Source of the DNA: Cytobacillus massiliigabonensis
GTDB taxonomy: Bacteria > Bacillota > Bacilli > Bacillales > Cytobacillaceae
Direction: 5' to 3'
Length of the DNA: 64,000 bases
NCBI RefSeq assembly: GCF_900199725.1
Contig: NZ_LT904902.1
Span: forward strand, 56,083 to 120,082
A model generated the notes under the pieces. It ran no database searches. It worked only from the letters and a program-made list of their open reading frames with translations, and was not told where the DNA came from. The stretch's first letter is position 1. The number at the start of each line of letters is the position of its first letter. Below, piece after piece: positions 28,758 to 37,678 of this stretch. Made by a program: the position numbers and the translations under genes.

Positions 28758-29642
28758 TCACTTTTTTACATCTTCTTTTATTAATTGGGACAGGACATTC
28801 GCTAAGATTTTTCCAGCTGTTTTTGGAGCAACAATTCCTGGAAGACCTGGTGCAAGCAATGCTTTTACCCCTCTTTTCTCTGCATATCTGAAATCTGTTC
28901 CTCCTGGCTTAGAGGCAAGGTCGATAATCAATGTATGAACAGGCATTTTAGAAATAACAGACGCAGTAACAATCATATATGGGATTGTATTTATACAAAT
29001 ATCGGCGTCCTTTACTTCATTTTCCAAATCACTTAAATAAAATGGAGTGAGTCCCATTTCTGTAATCCTTGCAATATGTTCACTTTTTCTTGCCCCTACC
29101 TTAACTTTCGCTCCTAGCGCTTGGAATGTTCTTGCAACACTCATTCCTACTCTTCCTAGCCCTAATACTGCAATGGTGGAGCCGTGAATTGTAGTATCCG
29201 TATGCTGGATTGCCATCATAATCGTTCCTTCAACAGTCGGAATGGAATTATAAATTGCGACATCATCCCGTTCAAATAATTGAACAAGACGCCGATTTGC
29301 CTGTTTCGTAATACCATCTAAATAAGAGTTGCTGATTCCTGAATAAACAGTACAATGTTCAGGTGTTTCATTTAGCATTTCTTTTCGTAAATAAACTTTT
29401 TCATTTGAAAAAATTGTTTCAATTTGGCCATCTGAACTTGTTCCAGGTACTGGTAATATTATGACATCCTTATTTGAAAACTCCACTTCATCTATTTTTT
29501 CCTTGACTGCTCCAGTAAAAGCATGATCCAATTGCTCGAAGCCAATCAATGAAAGCTTTGCATCAAGATCTGTAAGTTTGCGAATGATTTCAAGTTGCCT
29601 TGCATCACCGCCGATTACTGCTATCTGTATCCCTGTCAGCAT
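28758..29642 (-). CDS. dpaA: Dipicolinate synthase subunit A (SpoVFA)
   Basis: A 294-residue dehydrogenase-like subunit. The first half is a dipicolinate synthase N-terminal domain (IAVIGGDARQLEI at 7-19); the second is a Rossmann domain with VLGLGRVGMS near 168-177. It is the catalytic partner of DpaB, and both are under sigma-K in B. subtilis. A candidate sigma-K promoter lies at 29706-29728. dpaB starts within 20 bases of its end. Confidence 0.95.
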   Translation of the reverse strand: MLTGIQIAVIGGDARQLEIIRKLTDLDAKLSLIGFEQLDHAFTGAVKEKIDEVEFSNKDVIILPVPGTSSDGQIETIFSNEKVYLRKEMLNETPEHCTVYSGISNSYLDGITKQANRRLVQLFERDDVAIYNSIPTVEGTIMMAIQHTDTTIHGSTIAVLGLGRVGMSVARTFQALGAKVKVGARKSEHIARITEMGLTPFYLSDLENEVKDADICINTIPYMIVTASVISKMPVHTLIIDLASKPGGTDFRYAEKRGVKALLAPGLPGIVAPKTAGKILANVLSQLIKEDVKK

Positions 29643-29705
29643 GAAACCCTCACCTTCTTCTAAAGATTCGTACAGGAATTTTATATTAGAACTACTTCAA
29701 CATCT

Positions 29706-29728
29706 TATGTATCGAAATGAAAATCGGT
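29706..29728 (-). promoter_or_regulatory. Candidate sigma-K promoter of dpaA-dpaB
   Basis: On the minus strand AC (29727-29728) and CATAAGATG (CATA at 29706-29709) are 17 bp apart, close to the sigma-K pattern AC-N16/17-CATAnnnTA with one mismatch in the -10. It lies 64 bp before the dpaA start, in the 203-bp gap after ymxH. Confidence 0.4.
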
Positions 29729-29800
29729 GAGTTTTCCACGAAAGAAAAACCTGTTCCTTCCGCTTGAGAAAGTTTTGAGAAGTGATTTTCAATTAAGTAT

Positions 29801-29830
29801 AAAAAAACAGACTAGCTATGCGCTAGTCTG
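29801..29830 (-). terminator. Terminator after ymxH
   Basis: A perfect 9-bp stem (29808-29816 with 29822-29830) with a 5-base loop and a T-run of seven on the minus strand. Confidence 0.88.
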
Positions 29831-29845
29831 CATCAATTTCAGTAT

Positions 29846-30091
29846 TTATTCCTCTTCCTCAGATATATCGAGAATAATCATGTCATTGCCGATCTTTTTT
29901 ACATGGCTCCACGGAACCCGTATTTCTTCCCCCTGTCTTTTAAGACCAAACCATTTCAATGAGGGAATGACCAATGCTTGTATTTGTCCATTTTTCTCAT
30001 TTATTTCTAAATCTGTTTGGCCAAGAACTCCTAATCTTTCTGCTTTTTTCACGTCTACAATTTCTTTTCCGCTTAATTCACTTAATCTCAT
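29846..30091 (-). CDS. ymxH: YlmC/YmxH-family PRC-barrel sporulation protein
   Basis: An 81-residue PRC-barrel protein (MRLSELSGKEIVDVKKAERLG start; then WSHVKKIGNDMIILD). The YlmC/YmxH family occurs in spore formers; the exact role is unknown. Between mlpA and dpaA as in B. subtilis. The next gene downstream follows only after a terminator. Confidence 0.9.
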   Translation of the reverse strand: MRLSELSGKEIVDVKKAERLGVLGQTDLEINEKNGQIQALVIPSLKWFGLKRQGEEIRVPWSHVKKIGNDMIILDISEEEE

Positions 30092-30155
30092 TCCTCAGCC
30101 CTCCATTTCATTTCCTCCTTACTAACTTATCGCTTGGATTAAAAAAATAGACTAT

Positions 30156-30187
30156 ATAAAACAGCCTGCTGCAAGCAACAGGCTGTT
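30156..30187 (-). terminator. Terminator after mlpA
   Basis: A perfect 9-bp stem (30160-30168 with 30179-30187) followed on the minus strand by TTTTATATAG. The tail is short, so termination may be partial. Confidence 0.65.
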
Positions 30188-30194
30188 CTTTCAA

Positions 30195-31430
30195 TTAAAT
30201 ATTCTTGGGCATTTCTCCGTCCGGACTGATCAATGCAATTGAATAATTATCGGTAAATATGTCATTTGCCATATTATCTACACCTTGCTTCGAAACTGCA
30301 TCAATCTGTTCAATGATTTCATCTAATGATCGATGACGTCCTAATAGAAGCTCATTTTTTCCGTTTCTGCTCATTCGGCTGTTCGTACTCTCTAAGCTTA
30401 ACATTAAACTGCCCTTTAATTGCTCTTTGCTATTATTTAATTCTTTTTCTGTTATGCCTTCTTGTTTCAGCTTGCTTAAAGTTTCTTGCATTGTTTCAAA
30501 GAGAACATCCAGCTGCGCTGCCCCTGTTCCCCCATAAAGAGTGACAATACCGCTGTCCTGGAAAGCAGAATGATAGGAGAATACAGAGTAAGCAAGCCCT
30601 TTTTGTTCCCTTACATCCTGAAATAATCGGCTGCTCATGCTGCCGCCAAGTATATTATTTAAAATAATCAGATCATACATATCATCATGACCAACCTGCA
30701 GACCGTTAAATCCAATACATAAATGTGCTTGTTCTGTATCTTTCTTTCTTGCTATTTTATTTGAGTGAAAAGCCGGCTTTAGTTCTGTTTTTTCCCGATT
30801 TCCACCTTCATATGACCCAAAAAATTGTTCAACCTCACGGATAAATGACTCTGAAATATTCCCAGCTATAGAAATAACAACATTATCTGGTGTATACATA
30901 TTATGTACGTACTGCTTTAATGTATCGCCATTAAAAGTGGCTAAAGTTTCTTCTGTTCCAAGAATCGGATAGCCTAGCGGATGATTTTCATAAATAGCTT
31001 TACTAAGCAAGTCATGTACAATATCATCAGGCGTATCCTCATACATTTTTATTTCTTCATATACTACTTTCTTTTCTTTGTCTAATTCTTCTTCAACAAA
31101 GGTAGAGTTAAAAAACATATCTGCTAACACTTCAAGTGCAAACTTTGCATGTGTATCTAATACTTTTGCATAGTAGCATGTATATTCTTTTGATGTAAAA
31201 GCATTTACTTGTCCGCCAATACTATCAAAGGACTCAGCAATCTCTCTAGCTGTCCGCGTTTTCGTTCCTTTGAAAAACATATGTTCAAGGAAGTGAGATA
31301 TCCCATTATTCTCTGGATTTTCATCTCTTGAACCCGTTCCGATCCAAACTCCGATGGCAACGGAACGAACCGTTGGTATATTTTCTAATACAACTCTTAC
31401 TCCATTTTTGCATGTATACTTCTTTATCAA
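30195..31430 (-). CDS. mlpA: M16-family zinc protease MlpA (YmxG)
   Basis: A 411-residue processing-peptidase-like enzyme with the HFLEH inverted zinc motif (H46, E49, H50) and EEIKMYEDTPDD further on. The start is TTG at 31428-31430: AGGAGG lies seven bases upstream and the protein then begins IKKYTCKNGVR like its relatives. B. subtilis MlpA affects extracellular protease production; its substrate is not known. It is the third M16 protein in this window, with YmfH and YmfF. Confidence 0.93.
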   Translation of the reverse strand: MIKKYTCKNGVRVVLENIPTVRSVAIGVWIGTGSRDENPENNGISHFLEHMFFKGTKTRTAREIAESFDSIGGQVNAFTSKEYTCYYAKVLDTHAKFALEVLADMFFNSTFVEEELDKEKKVVYEEIKMYEDTPDDIVHDLLSKAIYENHPLGYPILGTEETLATFNGDTLKQYVHNMYTPDNVVISIAGNISESFIREVEQFFGSYEGGNREKTELKPAFHSNKIARKKDTEQAHLCIGFNGLQVGHDDMYDLIILNNILGGSMSSRLFQDVREQKGLAYSVFSYHSAFQDSGIVTLYGGTGAAQLDVLFETMQETLSKLKQEGITEKELNNSKEQLKGSLMLSLESTNSRMSRNGKNELLLGRHRSLDEIIEQIDAVSKQGVDNMANDIFTDNYSIALISPDGEMPKNI

Positions 31431-31556
31431 AAAAATTCCTCCTGTTCCAGTACTCTGCTGCATCCCTCTAGTTTATACTATCTTCGTAAAAATTTCCAAA
31501 CTATTTGTCTTTTCCCATTTTCATAAAGCCAGAAAAAATAGTTGGTCCTAGATAAA

Positions 31557-32519
31557 TCAATTACTGATCTTTTTTTCCGTTGTCCGTTCCGTATTTAAAA
31601 GATCAGATACCGTCCCTATCTGCAATTTTTTTTGTTTAATTTGTGTAATTAAACGATCGAGAGACTTTGCTGTTGAATCAGTCGGATGCATTAGTATTAG
31701 AGCACCGTTATGCACTTTGCTCATTACGCGCTGAATTAATTGTTCTGGAGAAGGCTTTTTCCAGTCAACCGTATCAACTGTCCACATAACTGTTCCAAGT
31801 TTTTCTTGTGCAGCTATTTGAACTGTTTCCTCTCTATAGCTTCCGCTAGGAGGTGCAAACCATTGGACAGGTTTTTCAGTGATTGCTTCAATTACCTCAT
31901 TTGTTTTTATGATTTCTTCCCTTGTCTTTTCAGCAGAGGTCTTTGCCATTTCCGGATGGGTATAAGAGTGATTGCCAACTTCATGACCCGCTGCATTTAT
32001 CATTTTTGCTAAATCTGGATTATTCTGTACCCATCTGCCTTCTAAAAAAAAACTCGCTGATACATGATGCTTTTTAAGGGTCGCAAGAATATCAGGTAAA
32101 TATTCATTTCCCCATGCCACATTAATGATAAAACTGACCATTTCTTTATCTGAATGTCCCTTATATATCGGGCTTGGCGGCAAATCACTTAAATTTATTT
32201 TCGGTTTAATTTGCTTTAATACGATTTTATCCTTATCATATTTTCCTTTAGGCTTCATTTTTTTGTAAGATGCTTCTACATCCACTTCCACTCCATTCAA
32301 TCCAGGAATTGCTTTCCAAACTCGGTCAATGACCGCATTCTGTGGAGGAATGTAATAGTCAGCTGATTTACTTGTAATTTCAGTATATAATGAATCCTTC
32401 TGCTTAATCACGCTTTCAGATTCTGACTTTAGACCAAAAACATATTGTGTTGTAAATGGATTATTCACGAGCAATAGAGCAAATAAACAAATAAATGCAA
32501 AATGAGCCACCTTTCTCAT
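31557..32519 (-). CDS. ylxY: Polysaccharide deacetylase-like protein YlxY
   Basis: A 320-residue secreted or membrane-anchored protein: an N-terminal hydrophobic segment (about 5-20 from the ATG at 32519, chosen for the upstream GAAGGAGG), an unknown region and a NodB-like domain (about 135-315). The second NodB motif (NHSYTHPEM) is intact, but the first (normally TFDDG) reads IINVAWGNE, so a metal-binding and catalytic aspartate is missing. Activity as a deacetylase is therefore doubtful. Length agrees with B. subtilis YlxY, where the gene also follows pnp. Confidence 0.88.
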   Translation of the reverse strand: MRKVAHFAFICLFALLLVNNPFTTQYVFGLKSESESVIKQKDSLYTEITSKSADYYIPPQNAVIDRVWKAIPGLNGVEVDVEASYKKMKPKGKYDKDKIVLKQIKPKINLSDLPPSPIYKGHSDKEMVSFIINVAWGNEYLPDILATLKKHHVSASFFLEGRWVQNNPDLAKMINAAGHEVGNHSYTHPEMAKTSAEKTREEIIKTNEVIEAITEKPVQWFAPPSGSYREETVQIAAQEKLGTVMWTVDTVDWKKPSPEQLIQRVMSKVHNGALILMHPTDSTAKSLDRLITQIKQKKLQIGTVSDLLNTERTTEKKISN

Positions 32520-32644
32520 CCTTACAGCCTCCTTCACTTAACAGTATGTTTTGAAGGGACAAGGTAGAACGCCTAAGTCCTCACTAACTAGTATGCAATA
32601 TTTGCTTATTTTTAAAACAAGAATATGATTATTGGGAGACATAC

Positions 32645-32670
32645 CAAAAGCCAGGAGTGACCTCCTGGCT
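32645..32670 (-). terminator. Terminator after pnp
   Basis: A perfect 9-bp GC-rich stem (32649-32657 with 32662-32670) with a 4-base loop; the minus-strand tail is only TTTTGG. Confidence 0.65.
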
Positions 32671-32684
32671 CTTAAAATCTTCCA

Positions 32685-34805
32685 TTACTTTTCTGCCTTT
32701 TCCGCTTGCTCACGCTGTTCTCGAAGAACTGCTTTGCGCGATAAATTCACACGTCCCTGTTTATCAATTTCTGTGACTTTGACAAGTAATTCGTCACCTA
32801 TGGATACGACGTCTTCAACTTTCCCTACGCGCTCCTCAGCAAGCTCAGAAATATGTACAAGACCATCTTTTCCATTGAAAATTTCAACAAAGGCACCGAA
32901 CTTTTCAATTCGTTTTACTTTACCTAAATACATTTGTCCAACTTCCACTTCACGAACAATATCCTCAATGATTTTCTTCGCTTTTTGATTCATTTCTTCA
33001 TTAGTTGAAGATATGAAAACCGTTCCGTCTTGCTCAATGTCAATTTTTACACCAGTTTCTTCAATGATCTTATTAATTTGCTTGCCGCTTGGTCCAATAA
33101 CATCACGAATCTTGTCTGGATTGATTGCCATTGTCAGGATTTTTGGTGCATACTTAGAAAGCTCTACACGCGGCTGTTCTAGCGTAGCAAGCATGGAATC
33201 TAAGATCTGCATACGCCCCTTTTTGGCCTGCTGCAGTGCTTCCTCTAATATTTCACGAGAAAGTCCTTCAATCTTAATATCCATTTGCAATGCTGTTACC
33301 CCTTTAGCAGTTCCAGCAACTTTAAAGTCCATATCACCTAAATGATCTTCCATTCCTTGAATATCCGTTAAAATGGAATAATGTTCACCAGACTTTATAA
33401 GACCCATTGCAATTCCAGCTACAGGTGCTTTAATAGGAACACCAGCATCCATCATCGCTAATGTGCTTGCACATATACTTGCTTGAGAAGTAGAGCCATT
33501 TGATTCTAAAACTTCTGAAACAAGGCGCACCGTATATGGAAAGTCCTTTTCCGATGGAATAACAGGCTCTAATGCGCGCTCCCCTAGAGCACCATGACCA
33601 ATTTCACGGCGGCCTGGACCTCTGATTGGACCTGTTTCCCCTACGCTAAAGTTAGGGAAATTATAGTGGTGCATGAAACGCTTCTCTTCTTCAATCCCAA
33701 GACCATCAAGAATTTGCACATCACCAAGCGCTCCTAATGTACAAATGCTGAGTGCCTGTGTTTGTCCGCGTGTGAATAGACCTGAACCATGAGTACGAGG
33801 CAGCAATCCAACTTCTGAAGACAATGGACGAATCACATCTAGGCCACGGCCATCAGGACGAACTTTATCTTCTGTAATCAAACGGCGTACTTCGCCTTTT
33901 ACAATTTTATCAAGAATTTGCTTTACTTGTTTTAGCTTGTCTTCATCTGCTTCTTGTTCCTCATATTTTGCAAGGATTCCATCTTTTACAACTTTAATGG
34001 CTGCTTCGCGTGCATGTTTTTCCTGCACTTGGATAGCAACAATCATATCCTTTTCACAAATATCGCGTACTTCAGCTTCTAATTCCGAATCAACCTGATA
34101 TAAAACAATTTCCATTTTTTCTTTGCCAATTTCTGCAGCAATCTCTTCTTGGAAAGCAATTAATCGTTTAATCTCTTCATGACCAAACATAATTGCTTCA
34201 AGCATGATTTCCTCAGGTACTTCCATCGCTCCAGCTTCAACCATGTTAATGGCATCTTTTGTACCTGCAACGACTAAATGGATATCACTTTTTTCAGCTT
34301 GTTCAACAGATGGATTGATAATGAACTTCCCATCTATTCGACCTACCGTTACACCTGCAATTGGACCCTCGAAAGGAATATCTGAAACACATAATGCTAA
34401 GGAAGAGCCGAACATAGCTGCCATTTCTGAAGAGCAATCCTGATCAACACTCATAACCATGCTCACAACTTGGACATCATTACGGAAGCCATCTGCAAAT
34501 AACGGGCGGATTGGTCTATCGATTAAGCGGCTTGCTAAAATAGCTTTTTCACTCGGACGGCCTTCTCTTTTAATGAAGCCTCCTGGTATTTTACCAACTG
34601 CATAAAGACGTTCCTCGTAATTCACTGTTAAAGGAAAGAAATCTAAATTTTTTGGTTCTTTTGATGCCGTAGCTGTACTTAGGACAGCTGTATCTCCATA
34701 GCGGACTAGCACCGCTCCATTTGCCTGCTTCGCTAATTGGCCGATTTCTACGGTTAAATTGCGTCCAGCCCAATCTATGGAATAGGTATGCTTATCTTGC
34801 CCCAT
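32685..34805 (-). CDS. pnp: Polyribonucleotide nucleotidyltransferase (PNPase)
   Basis: A 706-residue phosphorolytic 3'-5' exoribonuclease. Two RNase PH domains (about 10-215 and 310-540) are followed by KH ([18 protein letters not shown], near 570) and S1 ([16 protein letters not shown], near 625) domains. It works with RNase Y and RNase J, also here. It starts after the rpsO terminator and a promoter-like TTAACT-17-TACTAT (34901-34929). Confidence 0.98.
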   Translation of the reverse strand: MGQDKHTYSIDWAGRNLTVEIGQLAKQANGAVLVRYGDTAVLSTATASKEPKNLDFFPLTVNYEERLYAVGKIPGGFIKREGRPSEKAILASRLIDRPIRPLFADGFRNDVQVVSMVMSVDQDCSSEMAAMFGSSLALCVSDIPFEGPIAGVTVGRIDGKFIINPSVEQAEKSDIHLVVAGTKDAINMVEAGAMEVPEEIMLEAIMFGHEEIKRLIAFQEEIAAEIGKEKMEIVLYQVDSELEAEVRDICEKDMIVAIQVQEKHAREAAIKVVKDGILAKYEEQEADEDKLKQVKQILDKIVKGEVRRLITEDKVRPDGRGLDVIRPLSSEVGLLPRTHGSGLFTRGQTQALSICTLGALGDVQILDGLGIEEEKRFMHHYNFPNFSVGETGPIRGPGRREIGHGALGERALEPVIPSEKDFPYTVRLVSEVLESNGSTSQASICASTLAMMDAGVPIKAPVAGIAMGLIKSGEHYSILTDIQGMEDHLGDMDFKVAGTAKGVTALQMDIKIEGLSREILEEALQQAKKGRMQILDSMLATLEQPRVELSKYAPKILTMAINPDKIRDVIGPSGKQINKIIEETGVKIDIEQDGTVFISSTNEEMNQKAKKIIEDIVREVEVGQMYLGKVKRIEKFGAFVEIFNGKDGLVHISELAEERVGKVEDVVSIGDELLVKVTEIDKQGRVNLSRKAVLREQREQAEKAEK

Positions 34806-34900
34806 TTTCGTAACCCCTCTCTATTGTATACTTTAAGGTTAAACACCTTTACTTTTATAAAATGATAATAAACATGTTAAGTATGAAATCATACGCATTC

Positions 34901-34929
34901 ATAGTATGTACACTTTTTTCACTAGTTAA
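34901..34929 (-). promoter_or_regulatory. Putative sigma-A promoter of pnp
   Basis: On the minus strand TTAACT (34924-34929) and TACTAT (34901-34906) are 17 bp apart. A perfect 14-base palindrome GTATGAAATCATAC (34881-34894) lies just downstream in the leader. Confidence 0.5.
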
Positions 34930-34973
34930 AATGCTCGTTTATGTATGTAAACATGTGTTCTTTTTAAAGCTAA

Positions 34974-34996
34974 TAAAAAAGCGGGATAAATCCCGC
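34974..34996 (-). terminator. Terminator between rpsO and pnp
   Basis: A perfect 6-bp GC-rich stem (34981-34986 with 34991-34996) plus flanking A-T pairs, with a T-run of six on the minus strand. It lies at the distal end of a hairpin repeat. Confidence 0.8.
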
Positions 34997-35126
34997 TTTT
35001 CTACACTGTCTAGCTACGAGTGCCATCGGCACAATGTCATAAGCCAATCCGTCAAGAAGGTAAATACAACCTTTCCGCAGGCTTGTCTTATGCTTGTCGC
35101 CGATAAGCGTGCACTCTCCGCTTTTC
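34997..35126. repeat. Second type of intergenic hairpin repeat (copy G)
   Basis: Read on the minus strand it starts GAAAAGCGGAGAGTGCACGC and ends GGCACTCGTAGCTAGACAG, sharing the termini of the 160-bp family (AAAAGCGG and TAGCTAGACA) but with a different body. ATCGGC...GCCGAT and AAGG...CCTT segments make it an imperfect hairpin of about 120 bases. It sits directly after the rpsO stop codon. Confidence 0.65.
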
Positions 35127-35129
35127 TTT

Positions 35130-35411
<282 letters not shown>

Positions 35412-35436
35412 CTAATTTATCAATCCCCATTTACTG

Positions 35437-35467
35437 AGCAAGCGTCGGTGACTCGACATGCCAAGCA
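35437..35467 (-). promoter_or_regulatory. Hairpin in the rpsO leader, candidate S15 binding site
   Basis: GTCG-N6-CGAC (35444-35457) forms a stem extended by GCTTGGCAT on one side and GCTTGC on the other. r-protein S15 represses its own mRNA through leader structures in several bacteria; this assignment is inference. Confidence 0.35.
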
Positions 35468-35484
35468 AAGGTTCATTTAATACG

Positions 35485-35512
35485 TTTATAAGAATACAAC
35501 TTTTTATGACAA
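35485..35512 (-). promoter_or_regulatory. Putative sigma-A promoter of rpsO
   Basis: On the minus strand TTGTCA (35507-35512) and TATAAA (35485-35490) are 16 bp apart, just after the ribF terminator. Confidence 0.5.
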
Positions 35513-35531
35513 AAAGCAAGGCTAAACCTTG
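35511..35531 (-). terminator. Terminator overlapping the ribF stop codon
   Basis: A 5-bp GC stem (35517-35521 with 35527-35531) extended by A-T pairs and a short T-run on the minus strand. The ribF stop codon is in the loop. Confidence 0.55.
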
Positions 35532-36472
35532 ATTTTTTCAAAGTAATGCAGAGTATTTTGTTTATCTTTCTCAATTTGTGCCACTAGTTCATCTACACCT
35601 GAGAATTTTTGCTCTTTTCTTAAATGCAAATGCCATTCAATTGTAGCCTCTTGCCCGTATATTTCCTTGTCGAAGTCAAATATATGAACTTCAATTGATG
35701 GCAGAATAGCTGTCTGGCTCTTAAATGTCGGTTTATGACCAACATTGCATACCCCTTCATACCACTTGCCACTAACAAAGAAACGAACACAATAAACACC
35801 GAGCGGAGGAATGATATAATCCCCTGCTAATTGAATATTTGCTGTTGGAAAACCAATTGTACGCCCACGCTTGTCTCCATGAATAACTGTGCCTGTTGTT
35901 TGATAATATCTGCCCAGCAGCAGCGGCAGCTCTTCCATTTTTCCTTCACGAAGCAAGGAACGGATTAATGTGGAACTAACCTTTTCATTATTATTTGTCA
36001 GTTTAGGAACAACTGTATAGCTAAACTGATCACGTGAATGAAATGGCAATGTTTCCATTGTCCCCTTTCCCATTCGGCCATAAGAATAGTCAAACCCGGC
36101 AACTACATGCTGAACATTGAGACCAATTATATATTGATCAACAAACTCCTGTGGCAGTAAATGAGCAAAATCCTTAGAAAATTGAACAATAAATAAGTAA
36201 TCAATTCCTAATTCTAAAATAAACTGCGTTTTGTCTTTAAGGGGGGTAATATATTCAATATGCTTGACGCTTTTCCCTAGAACAACGGACGGATGGGGAT
36301 CAAAGGTCATAACCGCACTCTTCATTCCTTTTTCTACCGCCATTATCTTTGCCTGTTCTATCACTTCTTGATGACCTAAGTGGACACCATCAAAATATCC
36401 AAGTGCCATGACTAATTCAGGAAAATCAATTTTTTCTAGTTGAAGCGGATGTTCGATAGATATAACTTCCAT
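35522..36472 (-). CDS. ribF: Bifunctional riboflavin kinase/FAD synthetase
   Basis: A 316-residue enzyme that makes FMN and then FAD (called RibC in B. subtilis). The N-terminal nucleotidyltransferase domain has GYFDGVHLGHQ near residue 27; the C-terminal flavokinase domain (about 185-310) has HGDKRGRTIGFPTANI. No FMN riboswitch is seen upstream. It lies 29 bp downstream of truB. Confidence 0.97.
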   Translation of the reverse strand: MEVISIEHPLQLEKIDFPELVMALGYFDGVHLGHQEVIEQAKIMAVEKGMKSAVMTFDPHPSVVLGKSVKHIEYITPLKDKTQFILELGIDYLFIVQFSKDFAHLLPQEFVDQYIIGLNVQHVVAGFDYSYGRMGKGTMETLPFHSRDQFSYTVVPKLTNNNEKVSSTLIRSLLREGKMEELPLLLGRYYQTTGTVIHGDKRGRTIGFPTANIQLAGDYIIPPLGVYCVRFFVSGKWYEGVCNVGHKPTFKSQTAILPSIEVHIFDFDKEIYGQEATIEWHLHLRKEQKFSGVDELVAQIEKDKQNTLHYFEKIKV

Positions 36473-36501
36473 TGATCGTTCACCTTTTTTCTTTTAGAGC
36501 C

Positions 36502-37425
36502 TTATTCTTGTGATTCATTTCTCAACACTTTAGCAGGCTTTATCAAACCTTGCTTATTTGGATGATGTTCGTATATTGCTAATGCCATGCCATCTTCTGT
36601 TTCAAGTACAATCGGGCCCTTTATGTCGTTTAATTGCTCAGGGGTATTTAAGACAGCCCCATTTTTTACTTTCTTTGCTACTGTATCATTTATCCTATAT
36701 TTCGGCAAATGAGAAAGAGCTGTTTCTAACGGATAAATTTTTTGGGAAAGAGTACCAGATTCCACTTCCTTTTCAATTTCTTCTAATGATAAACAATCAG
36801 AAATATTAAAAGATGCGGATTGAATCCGAACAAGCTCGGACATATGTGCAGGAAAACCAAGTTCATTGCCAATCATCACTGCTAATGTACGGATATATGT
36901 TCCTTTGCTGCAAGAAACACGAAAGCGAAAGCGTATCGGATCCCCGCTAAAAGTTGTTCGATCATCCAGGAGTTCTATGGAATAGATCATAACATTTCTT
37001 GATGGCCGCTCGACTTCTATTCCTTGTCTTGCATATTCATAAAGCCTCTTTCCGTTTACTTTAACAGCCGAGTACATGGGAGGTGTTTGCGTAATTTCTC
37101 CAGTCAATCTTTCCAGAACGGCTAAAATTTCATCCCGCGAAAAAGACTCTTCCACCTTTCTTTTTTCTACGATATCACCTGAGACATCCTCAGTCGTAGT
37201 TGAATAGCCAATCGTAACCTCTCCCTCATATGACTTCCCTGCATCCGTTATGTATTCAGCCACTTTTGTCGCTCTTCCTAAACAAATGGGAAGAACACCT
37301 GTCACATCTGGGTCAAGTGTTCCTGTATGACCAATTCGTTTCATCTTTAAGATTTTGCGCAATTTAAATACACAATCATGTGAGGTCAACCCTTTTGGTT
37401 TAAGTAAAGGCAATATTCCTTCCAA
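36502..37425 (-). CDS. truB: tRNA pseudouridine-55 synthase
   Basis: A 307-residue TruB. The catalytic aspartate is D38 in GHTGTLDPDVTG. It converts U55 of the T loop in nearly all tRNAs. A C-terminal extension (about 240-305) carries a PUA-like region. It is cut off from rbfA by a terminator and a repeat, unlike the tight rbfA-truB order in B. subtilis. Confidence 0.97.
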   Translation of the reverse strand: MEGILPLLKPKGLTSHDCVFKLRKILKMKRIGHTGTLDPDVTGVLPICLGRATKVAEYITDAGKSYEGEVTIGYSTTTEDVSGDIVEKRKVEESFSRDEILAVLERLTGEITQTPPMYSAVKVNGKRLYEYARQGIEVERPSRNVMIYSIELLDDRTTFSGDPIRFRFRVSCSKGTYIRTLAVMIGNELGFPAHMSELVRIQSASFNISDCLSLEEIEKEVESGTLSQKIYPLETALSHLPKYRINDTVAKKVKNGAVLNTPEQLNDIKGPIVLETEDGMALAIYEHHPNKQGLIKPAKVLRNESQE

Positions 37426-37445
37426 ACTGCTACCTCCATTTCTAT

Positions 37446-37614
37446 AAAAGCGGAAGCGCCTTGGTCACCGCCGTACAAACTGGAGGGGACAACGACAGCG
37501 ATAAAGGAAACACGGTGAGCGTGAGCGAACCGATGTTGACTTATCGTAAGGAGAAGACCCGAAGTTTGATAGGCGATAGGCGCTGTAGCTAGACAATTCT
37601 CTAACTCTAAAGTT
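37446..37614. repeat. Dispersed hairpin repeat, copy B (best preserved)
   Basis: About 169 bp, starting AAAAGCGGAAGCGCCTTGG and ending GGCGCTGTAGCTAGACAATT plus a CTAACTCTAAAG tail. The ends AAGCGCCT and AGGCGCT are complementary, as are CAAACT and AGTTTG further in, so one strand folds into a long hairpin. Copies A, C and D share this plan. Confidence 0.8.
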
Positions 37615-37629
37615 ATACATCCTTTATTC

Positions 37630-37660
37630 AAAAAAATGGATAGACGAATGTCTATCCATT
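37630..37660 (-). terminator. Terminator after rbfA
   Basis: A perfect 11-bp stem (35 bases from 37635 to 37660 minus loop: 37635-37645 with 37650-37660) followed on the minus strand by a run of T. It closes the rimP-infB operon. Confidence 0.85.
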
Positions 37661-37678
37661 AAAAGTAATTGTTCACTT

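Noticed and set aside
36473..36501. FMN riboswitch before ribF
   Set aside because: The gap is 29 bp and no RFN-type sequence is found nearby; ribF is downstream of truB.
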